This document shows positions 8,859 to 17,448 of a DNA stretch of 64,000 nt, piece after piece; position 1 is the first letter of the stretch; each line of letters opens with the position of its first letter. The position numbers and the translations under genes are program-made. Where the stretch lies: positions 3,470,501 through 3,534,500 of the forward strand of contig NZ_CP031941.1 of assembly GCF_003443655.1 (NCBI RefSeq). Direction: 5' to 3'. The DNA is from Nostoc sphaeroides (GTDB taxonomy: Bacteria; Cyanobacteriota; Cyanobacteriia; Cyanobacteriales; Nostocaceae). Below the pieces are notes generated by a model. That model ran no database searches. It was not told the DNA's origin and was given only the letters and a program-made list of their open reading frames with translations.

Positions 8859-10154
8859 ATGAACTCAAAATATAACTTTCAATACTTTCAAGGGAGTACT
8901 CTTTCTGATCTGTTTGCTGAAGATATCACAGATGCATCTTATGGGTTTATTTTAAATTACCCTGCAACTGCCAGTTGGGCTGCTTATCCCAACCTGAAAA
9001 AATATTTTATCCAAGATGGGAGTAGTGAAGCCACCAAAACCTCCTTCGACAAGATTTGTCAGAAAGAACCTTGGAAAAATCTGGCTGTGTTAGGCGATCG
9101 CATTCTTGGAATTGTGATTATACCACCGCCAAAGTCGCTGCTTGAATACTGGCAAGAGCATTTCGGCTTCAGCTACTCCAATAGATCAATGATGGATCGC
9201 TTAACTTATTTGGATGATCTCAGCCACAGCGATGGCTGCGCCAACGCCAAGGGCGAACGCTTTGACAAACTCATTAGTCTATTTCCCTTTGATCACCTCA
9301 AACCTGAAAAACACGCTGTTGATCCAGACACGCATTACCGCTTACTGAGCAAAGTAACTCTAGCTGAATTGGGGGTGCAATGTCCAAAATACGAGAGCTA
9401 TAATCTGCACCAAGTAAATCTTGAAGACATTCAATTACCACAATACCCCTACTTAATTAAAACGTCCCACGGACTTTCAGGAGAAGGCACTTATATCATC
9501 AAAAATCCCAGCGATTTGAACTACTGCCTTGAAGAAATTAGGAAATATCTTGATATTAAGTTGCTCGATACGATTATTGTCTCGGAGTTCGTCAAAAATG
9601 AAGTGCAGAATTACTGCGTACAGTTCTATGTCAACAAACTAGGAGAGATAACCCTCATCGGCACTACCAGACAACTCGTCACTCCAGAAGGCAACTATTT
9701 AGGCGGACTGATTGACTACCGCAACACTGACATGAGCAAGTTCTTTGAGATGATTACCAACCTTGGTCAGTATGCTCACAAACAGGGTTATTTCGGCGTG
9801 ATTGGCTTTGATGTGCTGGAAGATAAAGACGGACAATTTTTTGCGATCGATGCCAACTTCCGAGTCAATGGCTCGACTCCGTTGTGCTTACAGCGTAATA
9901 CCCTAGTGGGATTGGGAAAGGAAGTAGCTAAATATTCCAGCGATTACCGCATGGAAGGTACGCTGGATTCAATTTTAGTTGCCTTAAAACCAGAACTAGA
10001 TCGCAAGGATTTAATTATTCTGTCGGCTTTAGAGAAAATCAAATACGGAAAAATCAACACTGACATTTATGCGATCGTTACTGGAGAAACTATCCAGGAA
10101 ATGCAGCATATCGAGCGTAAATTACAGAGCAAAGGATTACAATGGCTTCCTTAA
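8859..10154 (+). CDS. ATP-grasp domain enzyme of unknown substrate
   Basis: 431 residues. ATP-grasp features are a lysine and flexible glycine loop (LIKTSHGLSGEGTYIIK, about 199-215), then the metal-binding part: FGVIGFDVLED (Asp317) and FAIDANFRVNGSTP (Asp331, Asn333, Arg335). These enzymes join a carboxylate to an amine or thiol through an acyl-phosphate. The first about 170 residues are not a standard pre-ATP domain, so the substrate cannot be named. GGAGG at 8850-8854 supports the ATG at 8859. Residues about 122-135 (SHSDGCANAKGERF) are encoded by a GGCTGCGCCAACGCC..GGGCGAACGC repeat-like stretch that seems to be an in-frame insertion. The gene faces an MFS transporter gene across a repeat-rich gap. 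Confidence 0.8.
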   Translation: MNSKYNFQYFQGSTLSDLFAEDITDASYGFILNYPATASWAAYPNLKKYFIQDGSSEATKTSFDKICQKEPWKNLAVLGDRILGIVIIPPPKSLLEYWQEHFGFSYSNRSMMDRLTYLDDLSHSDGCANAKGERFDKLISLFPFDHLKPEKHAVDPDTHYRLLSKVTLAELGVQCPKYESYNLHQVNLEDIQLPQYPYLIKTSHGLSGEGTYIIKNPSDLNYCLEEIRKYLDIKLLDTIIVSEFVKNEVQNYCVQFYVNKLGEITLIGTTRQLVTPEGNYLGGLIDYRNTDMSKFFEMITNLGQYAHKQGYFGVIGFDVLEDKDGQFFAIDANFRVNGSTPLCLQRNTLVGLGKEVAKYSSDYRMEGTLDSILVALKPELDRKDLIILSALEKIKYGKINTDIYAIVTGETIQEMQHIERKLQSKGLQWLP

Positions 10155-10252
10155 AAAGCACTACTTTTAGCTTAGTATTTTACAAGATATAGCGGTTCCC
10201 ATTCAAATGAGGTACAAAATTATATCGCAAGGTGTAGGGGCACGGCACTGCT

Positions 10253-10466
10253 CATAGGTGTCAACTTAAGCAAAAACTCTTTTAAAACCTCGTTTCCAGC
10301 CTCTGGGCTGGAAATGCTGCTCTTGGCGGCTCTGCCGCCAGCAAGGGAGGCGGAGCCTCAATGAGGGGCATTCCCAGTCGGAGCAGGGGAATGAGACGAC
10401 GAGACGAAAGAGACGATCTCTAAAAGCCAGTCTAGAAAAAGCTTTCACGTTAAGTTGACACCAATG
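10253..10466. repeat. 214-bp inverted-repeat element carrying repeat-A core
   Basis: The terminal repeats CATAGGTGTCAACTTAA (10253-10269) and TTAAGTTGACACCAATG (10450-10466) match with one mismatch over 17 bp. The 9-bp direct repeat GGCACTGCT lies on both sides (10244-10252 and 10467-10475). Inside is a repeat-A core (10289-10395) with palindromes TTTCCAGCC/GGCTGGAAA, GGCGGCTCTGCCGCC and GAGGCGGAGCCTC. No coding capacity is seen. Confidence 0.8.
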
Positions 10467-10520
10467 GGCACTGCTGTGCCCCTACGAGTGTATGTCACTA
10501 GGCCGGGAAACGCTATAAGA

Positions 10521-10622
10521 CAATACCGTTCAGTTAAGCCCAAAAACCTTGGTAAAGACGCGAAATTTCGCGTCTCTACAGGTTTAAAATCAGTACCACA
10601 AATCCTTAACTGAACTGTATTG
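10521..10622. repeat. 102-bp CAATAC-family miniature inverted-repeat element
   Basis: Its ends CAATACCGTTCAGTTAA (10521-10537) and TTAACTGAACTGTATTG (10606-10622) differ at one base. The flanks CGCTATAAGA (10511-10520) and CGCTATGAGA (10623-10632) form a 9/10 target duplication. The centre is the palindrome AGACGCGAAATTTCGCGTCT. Confidence 0.85.
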
Positions 10623-10667
10623 CGCTATGAGAGTGTAACTGAGGCAAAGGCAAACCCTGCCCCTATT

Positions 10668-10862
10668 AAGGTGTTCCACAAATAACCTTGCATAATTAGG
10701 GCGGGCAAATCGCCCCACCCCACAAGAGTTATATTAATTTGGAATATGCAAACTAGTAGCGGGGTTGTAAAGACCCCAAATTTCGCGTCTCTACAGGGTT
10801 TTGGTAACAAACTAATCAATCAGAACTTATGAGACAGACCACTAGATGTGGTTTAGCTTAAT
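10668..10862. repeat. Repeat unit (inverted copy of 6378-6482) interrupted by an insert
   Basis: The sequence equals the reverse complement of 6378-6482 except for an extra stretch of about 90 bp (about 10757-10843) between ATGCAAAC and GATGTGG, flanked by TA on each side. The insert carries a GCGTCTCTAC motif and the end GAGACAGACCAC, also found at 33098 and 33408. Loss of the insert would restore the uninterrupted copy, so it is a mobile insertion, perhaps of a TA-targeting type. Confidence 0.7.
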
Positions 10863-10872
10863 AGTTAAAAAC

Positions 10873-12339
10873 TTATTCCTCTACTTCAATCAAATTAGGT
10901 GATTGCCTGATGGGAAACAGGACTCGCATTAACTGACTCACTGGTACTGAGCGCTGCTCTTGAACAAAAGCCAAAAACACAAGTGCAGCCATTCGTAATA
11001 AGCCTGAGAGAAGAAACAGCCCCAGCAAACCCTCCATAAAAGGTAGAGTTGCTAGAAAGCTACCAACAGTGATACCCATTGCTCCAGTTATACCAGCGAT
11101 CGCACCTGCGATCGCAAAATAACTCGACTGATAACGCACTGGTGATATTCCCATCATCAGATTGTTGGTACACAAATCAATTGCCGCCCACGTCCCGCCA
11201 GCTAGTATATGCAACAAGGGTAACCAGATCCAAAAAGAAATTTGATCGCTTCTAACTAAGAGCCACAGCAGAGGTGTCACCGCCACCAAAACTCCTACTA
11301 ATAGCAGTAGTGGACGATTCCCAATTCGGTCGGCCAGTTTCCCCCATAAAAGCAGCATTAACATGTTCGCACCAGTTCCTAAACCGTGATAAATCGTTAC
11401 CACACTAATATCTATATCCAGGTTATCCAGCATATAGAGGTTAAAGAAGGGAGCGCTGATGTTAACAGCAAAGCACCAAATACTTAGGTAAAGTACAAAC
11501 TTGCAAAAATTAGCATCTTTGATAAAGCTAAAATCTATCCCCTGAGTCTGCGGTTGAGATGTGTCTGAACCCGTGGCTTTTAAAAGCTGTGGATTTACGT
11601 CGGTCATCCAGAACTGACACATTTGACTGATTAGCCCTAGCAAAATTCCTAGAACTAACATTGCACCATAGCCTTGAACTGTTCCACCAGGCCAAACCGA
11701 TACTGCTAAACCTAGCAACGGTATACCAATGAGGTTAGTCAAGCCGACAATGCTATTGCGAAAGCCAAAATATCGCCCCCGCAAGCGCTGAGGTACTAAC
11801 ACAGCAGACCACCCAAGCCAAGGCGCACGACCGAAAGCTTCGATGATATTACCTACCAAAAGAATTGCCAAAGTCAACTGCACTACTTGGTATCCAGGCA
11901 GATCAGATGAAGTAACCAACACAATTGCTGGTAGAAGAATCAACCACACCAACCGCGATGGGATGAAAATACACAGGAAATACCAGCGAAAACTAGTACT
12001 TCGGTTTACCAAATACGCTCCCAGTGGTTGCAGCAGATTCACCATCTGAGGGATAGCGGCCAGCAGACCAATTTGTACTGGCCCAGCACCTAACTCTAGC
12101 AAGAAATTACTGAGCAACGCGCCGCCGATGACACTATAAAAAATCGTAGCAAAGACACTCTCACAAGTTAGCGCTTTAAGGCTTTTGCGAATTTCTAGCT
12201 TAGAAATTTTCAAAAACAGTTTCGGAGTTGGAAAAAGTACCGTCTCTGTTAATGCCCTATCCTCAGAGATTTCTTGAATGGGGACAGGGGGAAGAGAACT
12301 AGCTTCTACTGAAATGTCATCTTCTTGGGACTGAACCAT
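10873..12339 (-). CDS. MFS transporter, substrate unknown
   Basis: 488 residues with a cytosolic N-terminal tail of about 55 residues and about 12 hydrophobic segments. The loop between helices 2 and 3 has a weak MFS motif (NRSTSFRWYF) and the second half has the clearer LWGKLADRIGNRPLLL, the conserved GxLaDrxGrr loop. The protein belongs in the cytoplasmic membrane and probably moves a small molecule by proton coupling. The nearest genes are an ATP-grasp enzyme and an SDR, so export of a product of those enzymes is possible but unproven. It starts at ATG 12339 without an obvious ribosome binding site. Confidence 0.85.
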   Translation of the reverse strand: MVQSQEDDISVEASSLPPVPIQEISEDRALTETVLFPTPKLFLKISKLEIRKSLKALTCESVFATIFYSVIGGALLSNFLLELGAGPVQIGLLAAIPQMVNLLQPLGAYLVNRSTSFRWYFLCIFIPSRLVWLILLPAIVLVTSSDLPGYQVVQLTLAILLVGNIIEAFGRAPWLGWSAVLVPQRLRGRYFGFRNSIVGLTNLIGIPLLGLAVSVWPGGTVQGYGAMLVLGILLGLISQMCQFWMTDVNPQLLKATGSDTSQPQTQGIDFSFIKDANFCKFVLYLSIWCFAVNISAPFFNLYMLDNLDIDISVVTIYHGLGTGANMLMLLLWGKLADRIGNRPLLLLVGVLVAVTPLLWLLVRSDQISFWIWLPLLHILAGGTWAAIDLCTNNLMMGISPVRYQSSYFAIAGAIAGITGAMGITVGSFLATLPFMEGLLGLFLLSGLLRMAALVFLAFVQEQRSVPVSQLMRVLFPIRQSPNLIEVEE

Positions 12340-13279
12340 ATTATCTAATCAATATTTAAACAGTTAAATTGTTATAGCTACTATTAGCCATAATTAGTAA
12401 AACTTATATAATATTTCATCAATAAGCTTTAACGCATTGCAATCCCTTGCTTGGGCAAAAGACTAGAGTGTGTTTTCAAACTACTCATTTAGCCTGCTAA
12501 ATTTTTAGATGCCCCTAAATCCGCGGCACTTGCTCGGTAAACCGCAAGATAGCACTAACTCTCCTTAAAAAGGCTTCGTCGGAGTCTCTTAAAGCCTTTC
12601 TATTTATCGGGGAGTTGGGGGGATCTAAGGCTTTAAAAACGCGCCCTAGTTCATAGCAAGTATTGGCTATAAGCTGCTTTTGCAGAAAAAACAGGTATTA
12701 TATAGCTGCGCTTGGGCTTCTAATCAAAAAAGCCAATTAATTGACATAAATTAAATTCTATGTATACAAATTTCGCTAAAAACTTCCTTATGTATATACT
12801 TTTAGCAGCTAATTAGTATTTTGTGACAATAAAATAATCGATATTTACCAAATTCACTCTTAAGAATTAATACCTTTGCAGAAAAGTCTTAAAATTTAGC
12901 TGGCACTAGTACACATAGACATAAATCAATTCAAAATTCAAAATGACGCTCTCTACGAGACGCTCTTGCTAGCAAGATCCCTGTAAAGGTACGCGGACTC
13001 GCTCTCCGTGGCGCTAACAAAATTCAAACATTTTATTCAGCCCGACTTTTTTTAGAAAAATTTATTTCCTTCTAAAGAAAGATTTATTGTTAAAAAGGCT
13101 ATTGTAAAGTAATGTTAAATAAACTTATTTTAGTTTTAATTAAACTAAAACTAAGCTTGTTATTGCAAGATAAATCATTCAAGCAAAAGCAATTTATTAC
13201 AAGAGCTAGAAATAATTGATTTAAAATTCAAAGTTGTTTCATTATTTTAAATTCCAAATTTACTAAAGTAATGATAAGT
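12340..13279. other. Long AT-rich non-coding gap with repeat fragment
   Basis: About 940 bp without a credible gene. Around 12944-13025 there is a GC-richer repeat fragment (CTCTCTACGAGACGCTC.., GTACGCGGACTCGCTCTCCG) of the type scattered in Nostoc genomes. At 12552-12625 a palindromic AAAGGCTTCGTC..AAAGCCTTTC stretch precedes a GGGGGGATCTAAGGC repeat piece. The remainder is AT-rich and unremarkable. Confidence 0.5.
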
Positions 13280-13378
13280 ATGGAAGAAGCTTATATTATC
13301 TCAGCAGTACGCACGCCACTTGGTAAATTTTGAGGTGTCTTAGCAGATTTGTCTCCAGTAGTTATTGACAGATCCGTT
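13280..13378 (+). pseudogene. Remnant of a thiolase (acetyl-CoA acetyltransferase) N terminus
   Basis: From ATG 13280 the translation reads MEEAYIISAVRTPLGKF, stop, GVLADLSPVVID. Around the stop this is the standard thiolase N terminus (AYIVSAVRTPIGKF-GG-LADLSPV). TGA replaces a conserved glycine codon, a single-base change from GGA. Homology ends after about 30 codons. No thiolase body, CoA-binding Cys or HGGA motif follows; the SDR gene begins 90 bp later. This is a decayed fragment, perhaps of a gene once transcribed with the SDR. Confidence 0.8.
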
Positions 13379-13468
13379 AAACCAGTTTCTTGCTTGTCAC
13401 CTGTGAGAGGGGATTGGGAAACAATTGTTTTAATCCCGAATCCCTATTTTTATTAAGGAGTAACACTT

Positions 13469-14479
13469 ATGAAATTAAAGCCAATTAATCAGCAGGTTGT
13501 TTCGGTGGTTGGAGCTTCCAGTGGTATCGGACGGATTACAGCTGTTGAGTTTGCTAGACGCGGGGCAAAAGTGGTAGTTTCGGCTCGCGGTGAGTCGAAG
13601 CTAAAGTCTTTAGTGGAGGAGATTCGCGGCTTTGGCGGCGAGGCAACTTATTGCGTAGGTGATGTGGAAGTATTTGAGCAAGTTAAGGCGATCGCAGATA
13701 AAACTGTGGAAGTTTACGGGCGACTCGATACATGGGTACATGTCCCCGCTATCGGCATCTTTGCCACTTTCGACAATACAACACCAGAAGAGTTTAAGCA
13801 TGTCATTGATGTCAATCTCATGGGACAGGTATATGGTGCAATGGCGGCCCTACCCCATCTGAAGCGTGAGGGAAGGGGAGCATTGATCCATGTCTCTTCA
13901 ATGGAAGGTAGGCGATCGCTCCCTTATCAAAGTGCTTACTCGGCAGCCAAGCACGGGGTGGAGGGTTTTATCGAAGCGATGCGCGTTGAGTTGCAACATG
14001 AAAAATGGCCTATCAGTGTCACAAGTGTAAAGCCAGCAGTCATTAATACCCCCTTCTGGAACAATGGTCTGACGAAATTAGGCGTAAAGCCTACCGGGAT
14101 ACCACCTTACTACGAGCCTAAACTTGTAGCTGATGCTATCCTCCATACAGCCGAACATCCAACTCGTGACTACTTAGTTGGGGATGTAGCTAAAATATTA
14201 GATTTGGTACAGCGCGTCTCACCATCATTAGTAGATTCACTGTTACTGCTCGTCGGCTTCAATTTACAACATACTTCTGAGCTGAAATCTGAAGATGCAT
14301 CAAATAATTTTTACCAACCTGTTGCTGAAGACGAAAGAGTTAACGGAGATTTTGGTAACTTAGTTATACCTAGCATTTCCGACTGGCTAGATAAAAATCC
14401 GGTTCTTCAGTGGGGTGCGATCGCTGCTACAGCAGCATTAGCCTTGCTAGTAGCTCAAGTAATTAAAGAGCAAGGATAA
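13469..14479 (+). CDS. Short-chain dehydrogenase/reductase with C-terminal membrane segment
   Basis: 336 residues. Classical SDR motifs are GASSGIG (15-21, NADP-type Rossmann loop with Arg40 after strand 2), an NAG position changed to VPA (about 92-94), Ser143/144 and the catalytic YSAAK (Tyr157, Lys161). The chain is longer than a classical SDR: after about residue 265 comes a linker and then a hydrophobic helix (about 316-333, AAATAALALLVAQVI) that would anchor it to a membrane. AAGGAG at 13455-13460 lies 8 bp before the ATG. The substrate is unknown. The adjacent thiolase remnant hints at a past acyl-CoA or polyketide-type pathway, but this is weak. Confidence 0.85.
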   Translation: MKLKPINQQVVSVVGASSGIGRITAVEFARRGAKVVVSARGESKLKSLVEEIRGFGGEATYCVGDVEVFEQVKAIADKTVEVYGRLDTWVHVPAIGIFATFDNTTPEEFKHVIDVNLMGQVYGAMAALPHLKREGRGALIHVSSMEGRRSLPYQSAYSAAKHGVEGFIEAMRVELQHEKWPISVTSVKPAVINTPFWNNGLTKLGVKPTGIPPYYEPKLVADAILHTAEHPTRDYLVGDVAKILDLVQRVSPSLVDSLLLLVGFNLQHTSELKSEDASNNFYQPVAEDERVNGDFGNLVIPSISDWLDKNPVLQWGAIAATAALALLVAQVIKEQG

Positions 14480-14514
14480 ATCATGGGTGAGAGTTTAAGA
14501 TAAAGCGCCTTCGT

Positions 14515-14617
14515 CTCGTTCCCAGTCTCCGACTGGGAATGCCTAATATGAGGCTTTGCCTCAACACTTGCGCCAGCAGCCCAATGAAAAGCATTTCCAG
14601 CCTCTTGCTGGAAACCA
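14515..14617. repeat. Repeat-A core (inverted orientation)
   Basis: About 103 bp with palindromes TTCCCAGTC..GACTGGGAA, GAGGCTTTGCCTC and TTTCCAGCC..GCTGGAAA, in the order reverse to the copies at 4760 and 10289. A C/G-rich hairpin (CCTCCTTAAAAAGGAGG) follows at about 14632-14648, just past the end of the minus-strand glycosyltransferase gene, and may terminate the polysaccharide cluster transcript. Confidence 0.8.
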
Positions 14618-14657
14618 GGTTTTAAATTCCCTCCTTAAAAAGGAGGGTTAGGGAGGA

Positions 14658-15770
14658 TCAAGCCTTAGCAGAACGAAGTACACTAATAAAGTTTTGAGCA
14701 TAATTTTGCGTTGAGAAATCGAGGGCGCGTTGTCTTGCAGCTACTCCGGCACTTTGGGCAAATTCTTGCTCATCAAGATAACGGAGAATTGCGATCGCTA
14801 ATTTCTCTGCATCACCATAAGGTGTTAATAATCCATTCATGCCATCGGTAATAATCTCCGTCGGGCCGCCTGCATCACCAGCAATCACAGGTTTACCCAG
14901 CGCCATCGCCTCAATAATCACAATCCCAAATGGCTCTTTATCTGATGCATGAACGAATACATCCATCGCCTGCACCCACTCCGGGATATTACGTTGTAGC
15001 CCAGCCATAATTACTTGCTCTTTCAAGCCCAAGGCGGCAATTTCAGCTTTTAAGAAGTCCTCATAATCTGGTTCTAAATCGTGCTTACCGCCAACTACTA
15101 CACAATGAGCATCAGGATACTTCTGTAAAATTTTGGGCATCGCTTGCACCAGTACGTGCATTCCCTTCCATCGTTGCAATCGTCCAACAATTCCAATCAA
15201 TGGCCCGTGTAAAGGTAAGCCCAGTTTTCGCCGTGCTTCTTCTGGAGTTGGTAAAGCATTAGGCTCAAATCGGTCTAATGCAACACCAGGATAAACCAAA
15301 GGTGTTGGTCTGTGAGGCCAAATCTCTGCCTGTGCTTGCTTGCCATCTTGGGAGAGAGTGATAATTGCACGGGCTGGGATTAAAGTAGCGATTCGTACTA
15401 ACCAAGTTTTATCGCTAGGTACTTCTAGCTGATACCACACAGCAGGTAATCCTGCCAGTATTGCCGCCAAACCTCCAGATATATGCGTGATCCACATCCA
15501 ATTGACAATTATATCTGCACGTTCATGGCGGGCGATCGCAGCTATCCGAAAAACGGCGGCAATAAAACGGTGGATTTGGCGTAAACGTCCACTTTCTACA
15601 ACTCGCGCATCAATGCCAAGGGACTTTACTTGTTCTACCATCGGGCCATCTTCTAAAAATATCACCAGCCACTCAACACCAGCATTACGCCCTTGCTGCA
15701 CCAAATCCCAAAGCATCATTTCACCGCCACCTCGTTGCTCGGCTAGTGGCATTACAATAATTGCTTTCAT
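14658..15770 (-). CDS. Glycosyltransferase family 4 (GT-B), last gene of polysaccharide cluster
   Basis: 370 residues with two Rossmann-like halves. The N-terminal acceptor half begins MPLAEQRGGGEMML. The C-terminal donor half has GRLQRWKG (196-203) and the E-x7-E retaining motif in EPFGIVIIE (Glu279, Glu287), then GKPVIAGDAGGP. It would add a sugar to the growing polysaccharide at the cytoplasmic membrane. It is the promoter-distal gene of the minus-strand block, 66 bp after the Wzy/ligase-like gene. Donor and linkage cannot be read from sequence. Confidence 0.85.
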   Translation of the reverse strand: MKAIIVMPLAEQRGGGEMMLWDLVQQGRNAGVEWLVIFLEDGPMVEQVKSLGIDARVVESGRLRQIHRFIAAVFRIAAIARHERADIIVNWMWITHISGGLAAILAGLPAVWYQLEVPSDKTWLVRIATLIPARAIITLSQDGKQAQAEIWPHRPTPLVYPGVALDRFEPNALPTPEEARRKLGLPLHGPLIGIVGRLQRWKGMHVLVQAMPKILQKYPDAHCVVVGGKHDLEPDYEDFLKAEIAALGLKEQVIMAGLQRNIPEWVQAMDVFVHASDKEPFGIVIIEAMALGKPVIAGDAGGPTEIITDGMNGLLTPYGDAEKLAIAILRYLDEQEFAQSAGVAARQRALDFSTQNYAQNFISVLRSAKA

Positions 15771-15788
15771 AATCTATAGGAATCCTAT

Positions 15789-15847
15789 TAATGACAAATG
15801 ACAAATGACTAATGACTAATGACTAATGACTAATGACTAATGACTAC
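15789..15847. repeat. Heptamer array supplying the end of the upstream gene
   Basis: About eight tandem units ATGACAA/ATGACTA between the membrane-protein gene and the distal glycosyltransferase gene. Read on the minus strand, the array contains the last codons (..Ser-His) and TAG stop of the membrane-protein gene at 15837. Confidence 0.85.
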
Positions 15848-17279
15848 TTAATGAATTCTTTTGATTTTGATAATACTTATGTCCTGCCATAGCCATAGCT
15901 AAAAATCCCCAAAGAATCATCCCTGCCACACTTAACATGCCGCTACCGATAATTAGCTGTGTAGAAGAACTGATACCAATAGCGCGGGCAGCACTGATAA
16001 AACTATCGAAACGACCTTCTCCATAACTGCTGACACTAATAATTAACAAAAGTAATCCACCCATATAAAAGATGGCTCCAAACCAACCAAGGGTGAAAAA
16101 CATATCTAAAATGCCACTATCAATTACCACTACTTCAATTTGACCAGTTTTTTCATTAACTTTCCAAATATTTCCTAACCCGTTACCTAGACCATTAGAA
16201 AGGGCTAAACCAAGGTTTTTGTCATAACTTCCCGATCTATCTTTAAAACTGTTATCATCTTCAAGATTAGAAAATGTTTCCAAACGGGCTGCTACAACCC
16301 CAGCAATTGGCTCGATGGTTGTCAATGGCACAACACAAATTGCCATTAACACAATTATGATGATTAAGCGCATTTGAATCCGGGTTTTGACTGAACCCAC
16401 GATCATAATTATTCCTAATAACCAGCCTCCCCAATTAGTACGTGCTTGTGTCAACAGGAAGGACAAGTAACCAACGGCTGAAGCAGGAAAAATTAAGTTT
16501 CCTGAACTGGTAAATAACAACAGCAACCCAGCTTGCATGACGGAACCAAAGGGGCCAACTGAGTGCAATGTACTCCAGACGCGCATTCCGAAAGGTACAG
16601 GGTTTCCAGAACTCATGAATAGTTTTGATTGGATGAGCCAGTACCTATCCCATTCAGGAGCTACTACGAATTGACATACGCCATAAGCTCCTAAAATTAA
16701 CACAGACCAAAGAAAAGTTCGCTGAATATTTTGGCGATAACTGGGATAATCTCGCCAGTTTATAAATAAGTGAAAAGCGAAAATAATTGGACTGAGCCAA
16801 TCTAACAGTCCGCGTGCTACTGGGATCGGTGGGTTATAAATCAGACCGATTAAAAAGCCATAGAAGACTCCGATAAAAGCCAAAACAAACGGCAACCCCC
16901 CTTGACGTGAGGCGCGGGGAAAGTGTCGCAAGAATGTTGCGATGGTGACAAATACCACTAAATAAGGTGCTATGAGCATCTGACGGGTAGCATCCCAGCC
17001 CACCCGATAGTCAACCAAGCGGGTAGCTAAGGGCGTGAGAAACCAGATCCACCAGGTAAAGCTGATGTAGAGAATGGGATGCCGCAAGTATAAAAATATG
17101 GCTACTACTAAAGCCATCACTGGGTAAATTAGGCGTAATGCGGCAGTAGCACCAGCAAAATAGCAAGCTACAGTTAGTAATATAAAGCCTGCGATCGCCA
17201 TCCAACCCTGTTGCGATCGCTCCTCAGGAGAATAGCTTTCTTGTAAAAAACTATTGAAAAGTATCTGTCTAGAATTCAT
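15837..17279 (-). CDS. O-antigen polymerase/ligase-like (Wzy/WaaL type) membrane protein
   Basis: 480 residues, about 11-12 hydrophobic segments and a long periplasmic-type loop (about 330-390, with ETFSNLEDDNSFKDRSGSYDKN). This is the topology and motif style of Wzy/WaaL proteins (Arg before a loop carrying xxxSGSYxxN). It would polymerise or ligate repeat units on the outer face of the cytoplasmic membrane. It sits in the polysaccharide cluster with glycosyltransferases on both sides, which fits polymerase function. The last residues and stop come from the STRR array. Sequence conservation in this family is low, so polymerase versus ligase is open. Confidence 0.75.
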   Translation of the reverse strand: MNSRQILFNSFLQESYSPEERSQQGWMAIAGFILLTVACYFAGATAALRLIYPVMALVVAIFLYLRHPILYISFTWWIWFLTPLATRLVDYRVGWDATRQMLIAPYLVVFVTIATFLRHFPRASRQGGLPFVLAFIGVFYGFLIGLIYNPPIPVARGLLDWLSPIIFAFHLFINWRDYPSYRQNIQRTFLWSVLILGAYGVCQFVVAPEWDRYWLIQSKLFMSSGNPVPFGMRVWSTLHSVGPFGSVMQAGLLLLFTSSGNLIFPASAVGYLSFLLTQARTNWGGWLLGIIMIVGSVKTRIQMRLIIIIVLMAICVVPLTTIEPIAGVVAARLETFSNLEDDNSFKDRSGSYDKNLGLALSNGLGNGLGNIWKVNEKTGQIEVVVIDSGILDMFFTLGWFGAIFYMGGLLLLIISVSSYGEGRFDSFISAARAIGISSSTQLIIGSGMLSVAGMILWGFLAMAMAGHKYYQNQKNSLSSH

Positions 17280-17347
17280 TCAATTTTAGATTTTAGATTT
17301 TAGATTTTGGATTACTGGCTCTCTGGAGACAGCAGCCCACCCGTCTT

Positions 17348-17368
17348 AATTCCCAGGTTCTAACTGGG
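17348..17368. repeat. Single palindrome resembling one arm of repeat A
   Basis: TTCCCAGGTTCTAACTGGGAA stands alone here, preceded at 17285-17310 by four ATTTTAG heptamer units. It looks like a decayed end of a repeat-A element. Confidence 0.5.
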
Positions 17369-17424
17369 AACTAAAACTAAGAAGAAGCTTTACAGACTAC
17401 TAGAGCTAAAAAGAAATTAAATTC

Positions 17425-17448
17425 ATTACGAATTACGAATTACGAATT
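17425..17448. repeat. ATTACGA array supplying the end of the GT2 gene
   Basis: Three ATTACGA units. On the minus strand they encode the final residues VIRNS and the TAA stop of the glycosyltransferase gene. Confidence 0.8.

Noticed and set aside
8668..8868. Minus-strand frame before the ATP-grasp gene
   Set aside because: Low-complexity sequence, opposite to the real gene and overlapping its ribosome binding site.
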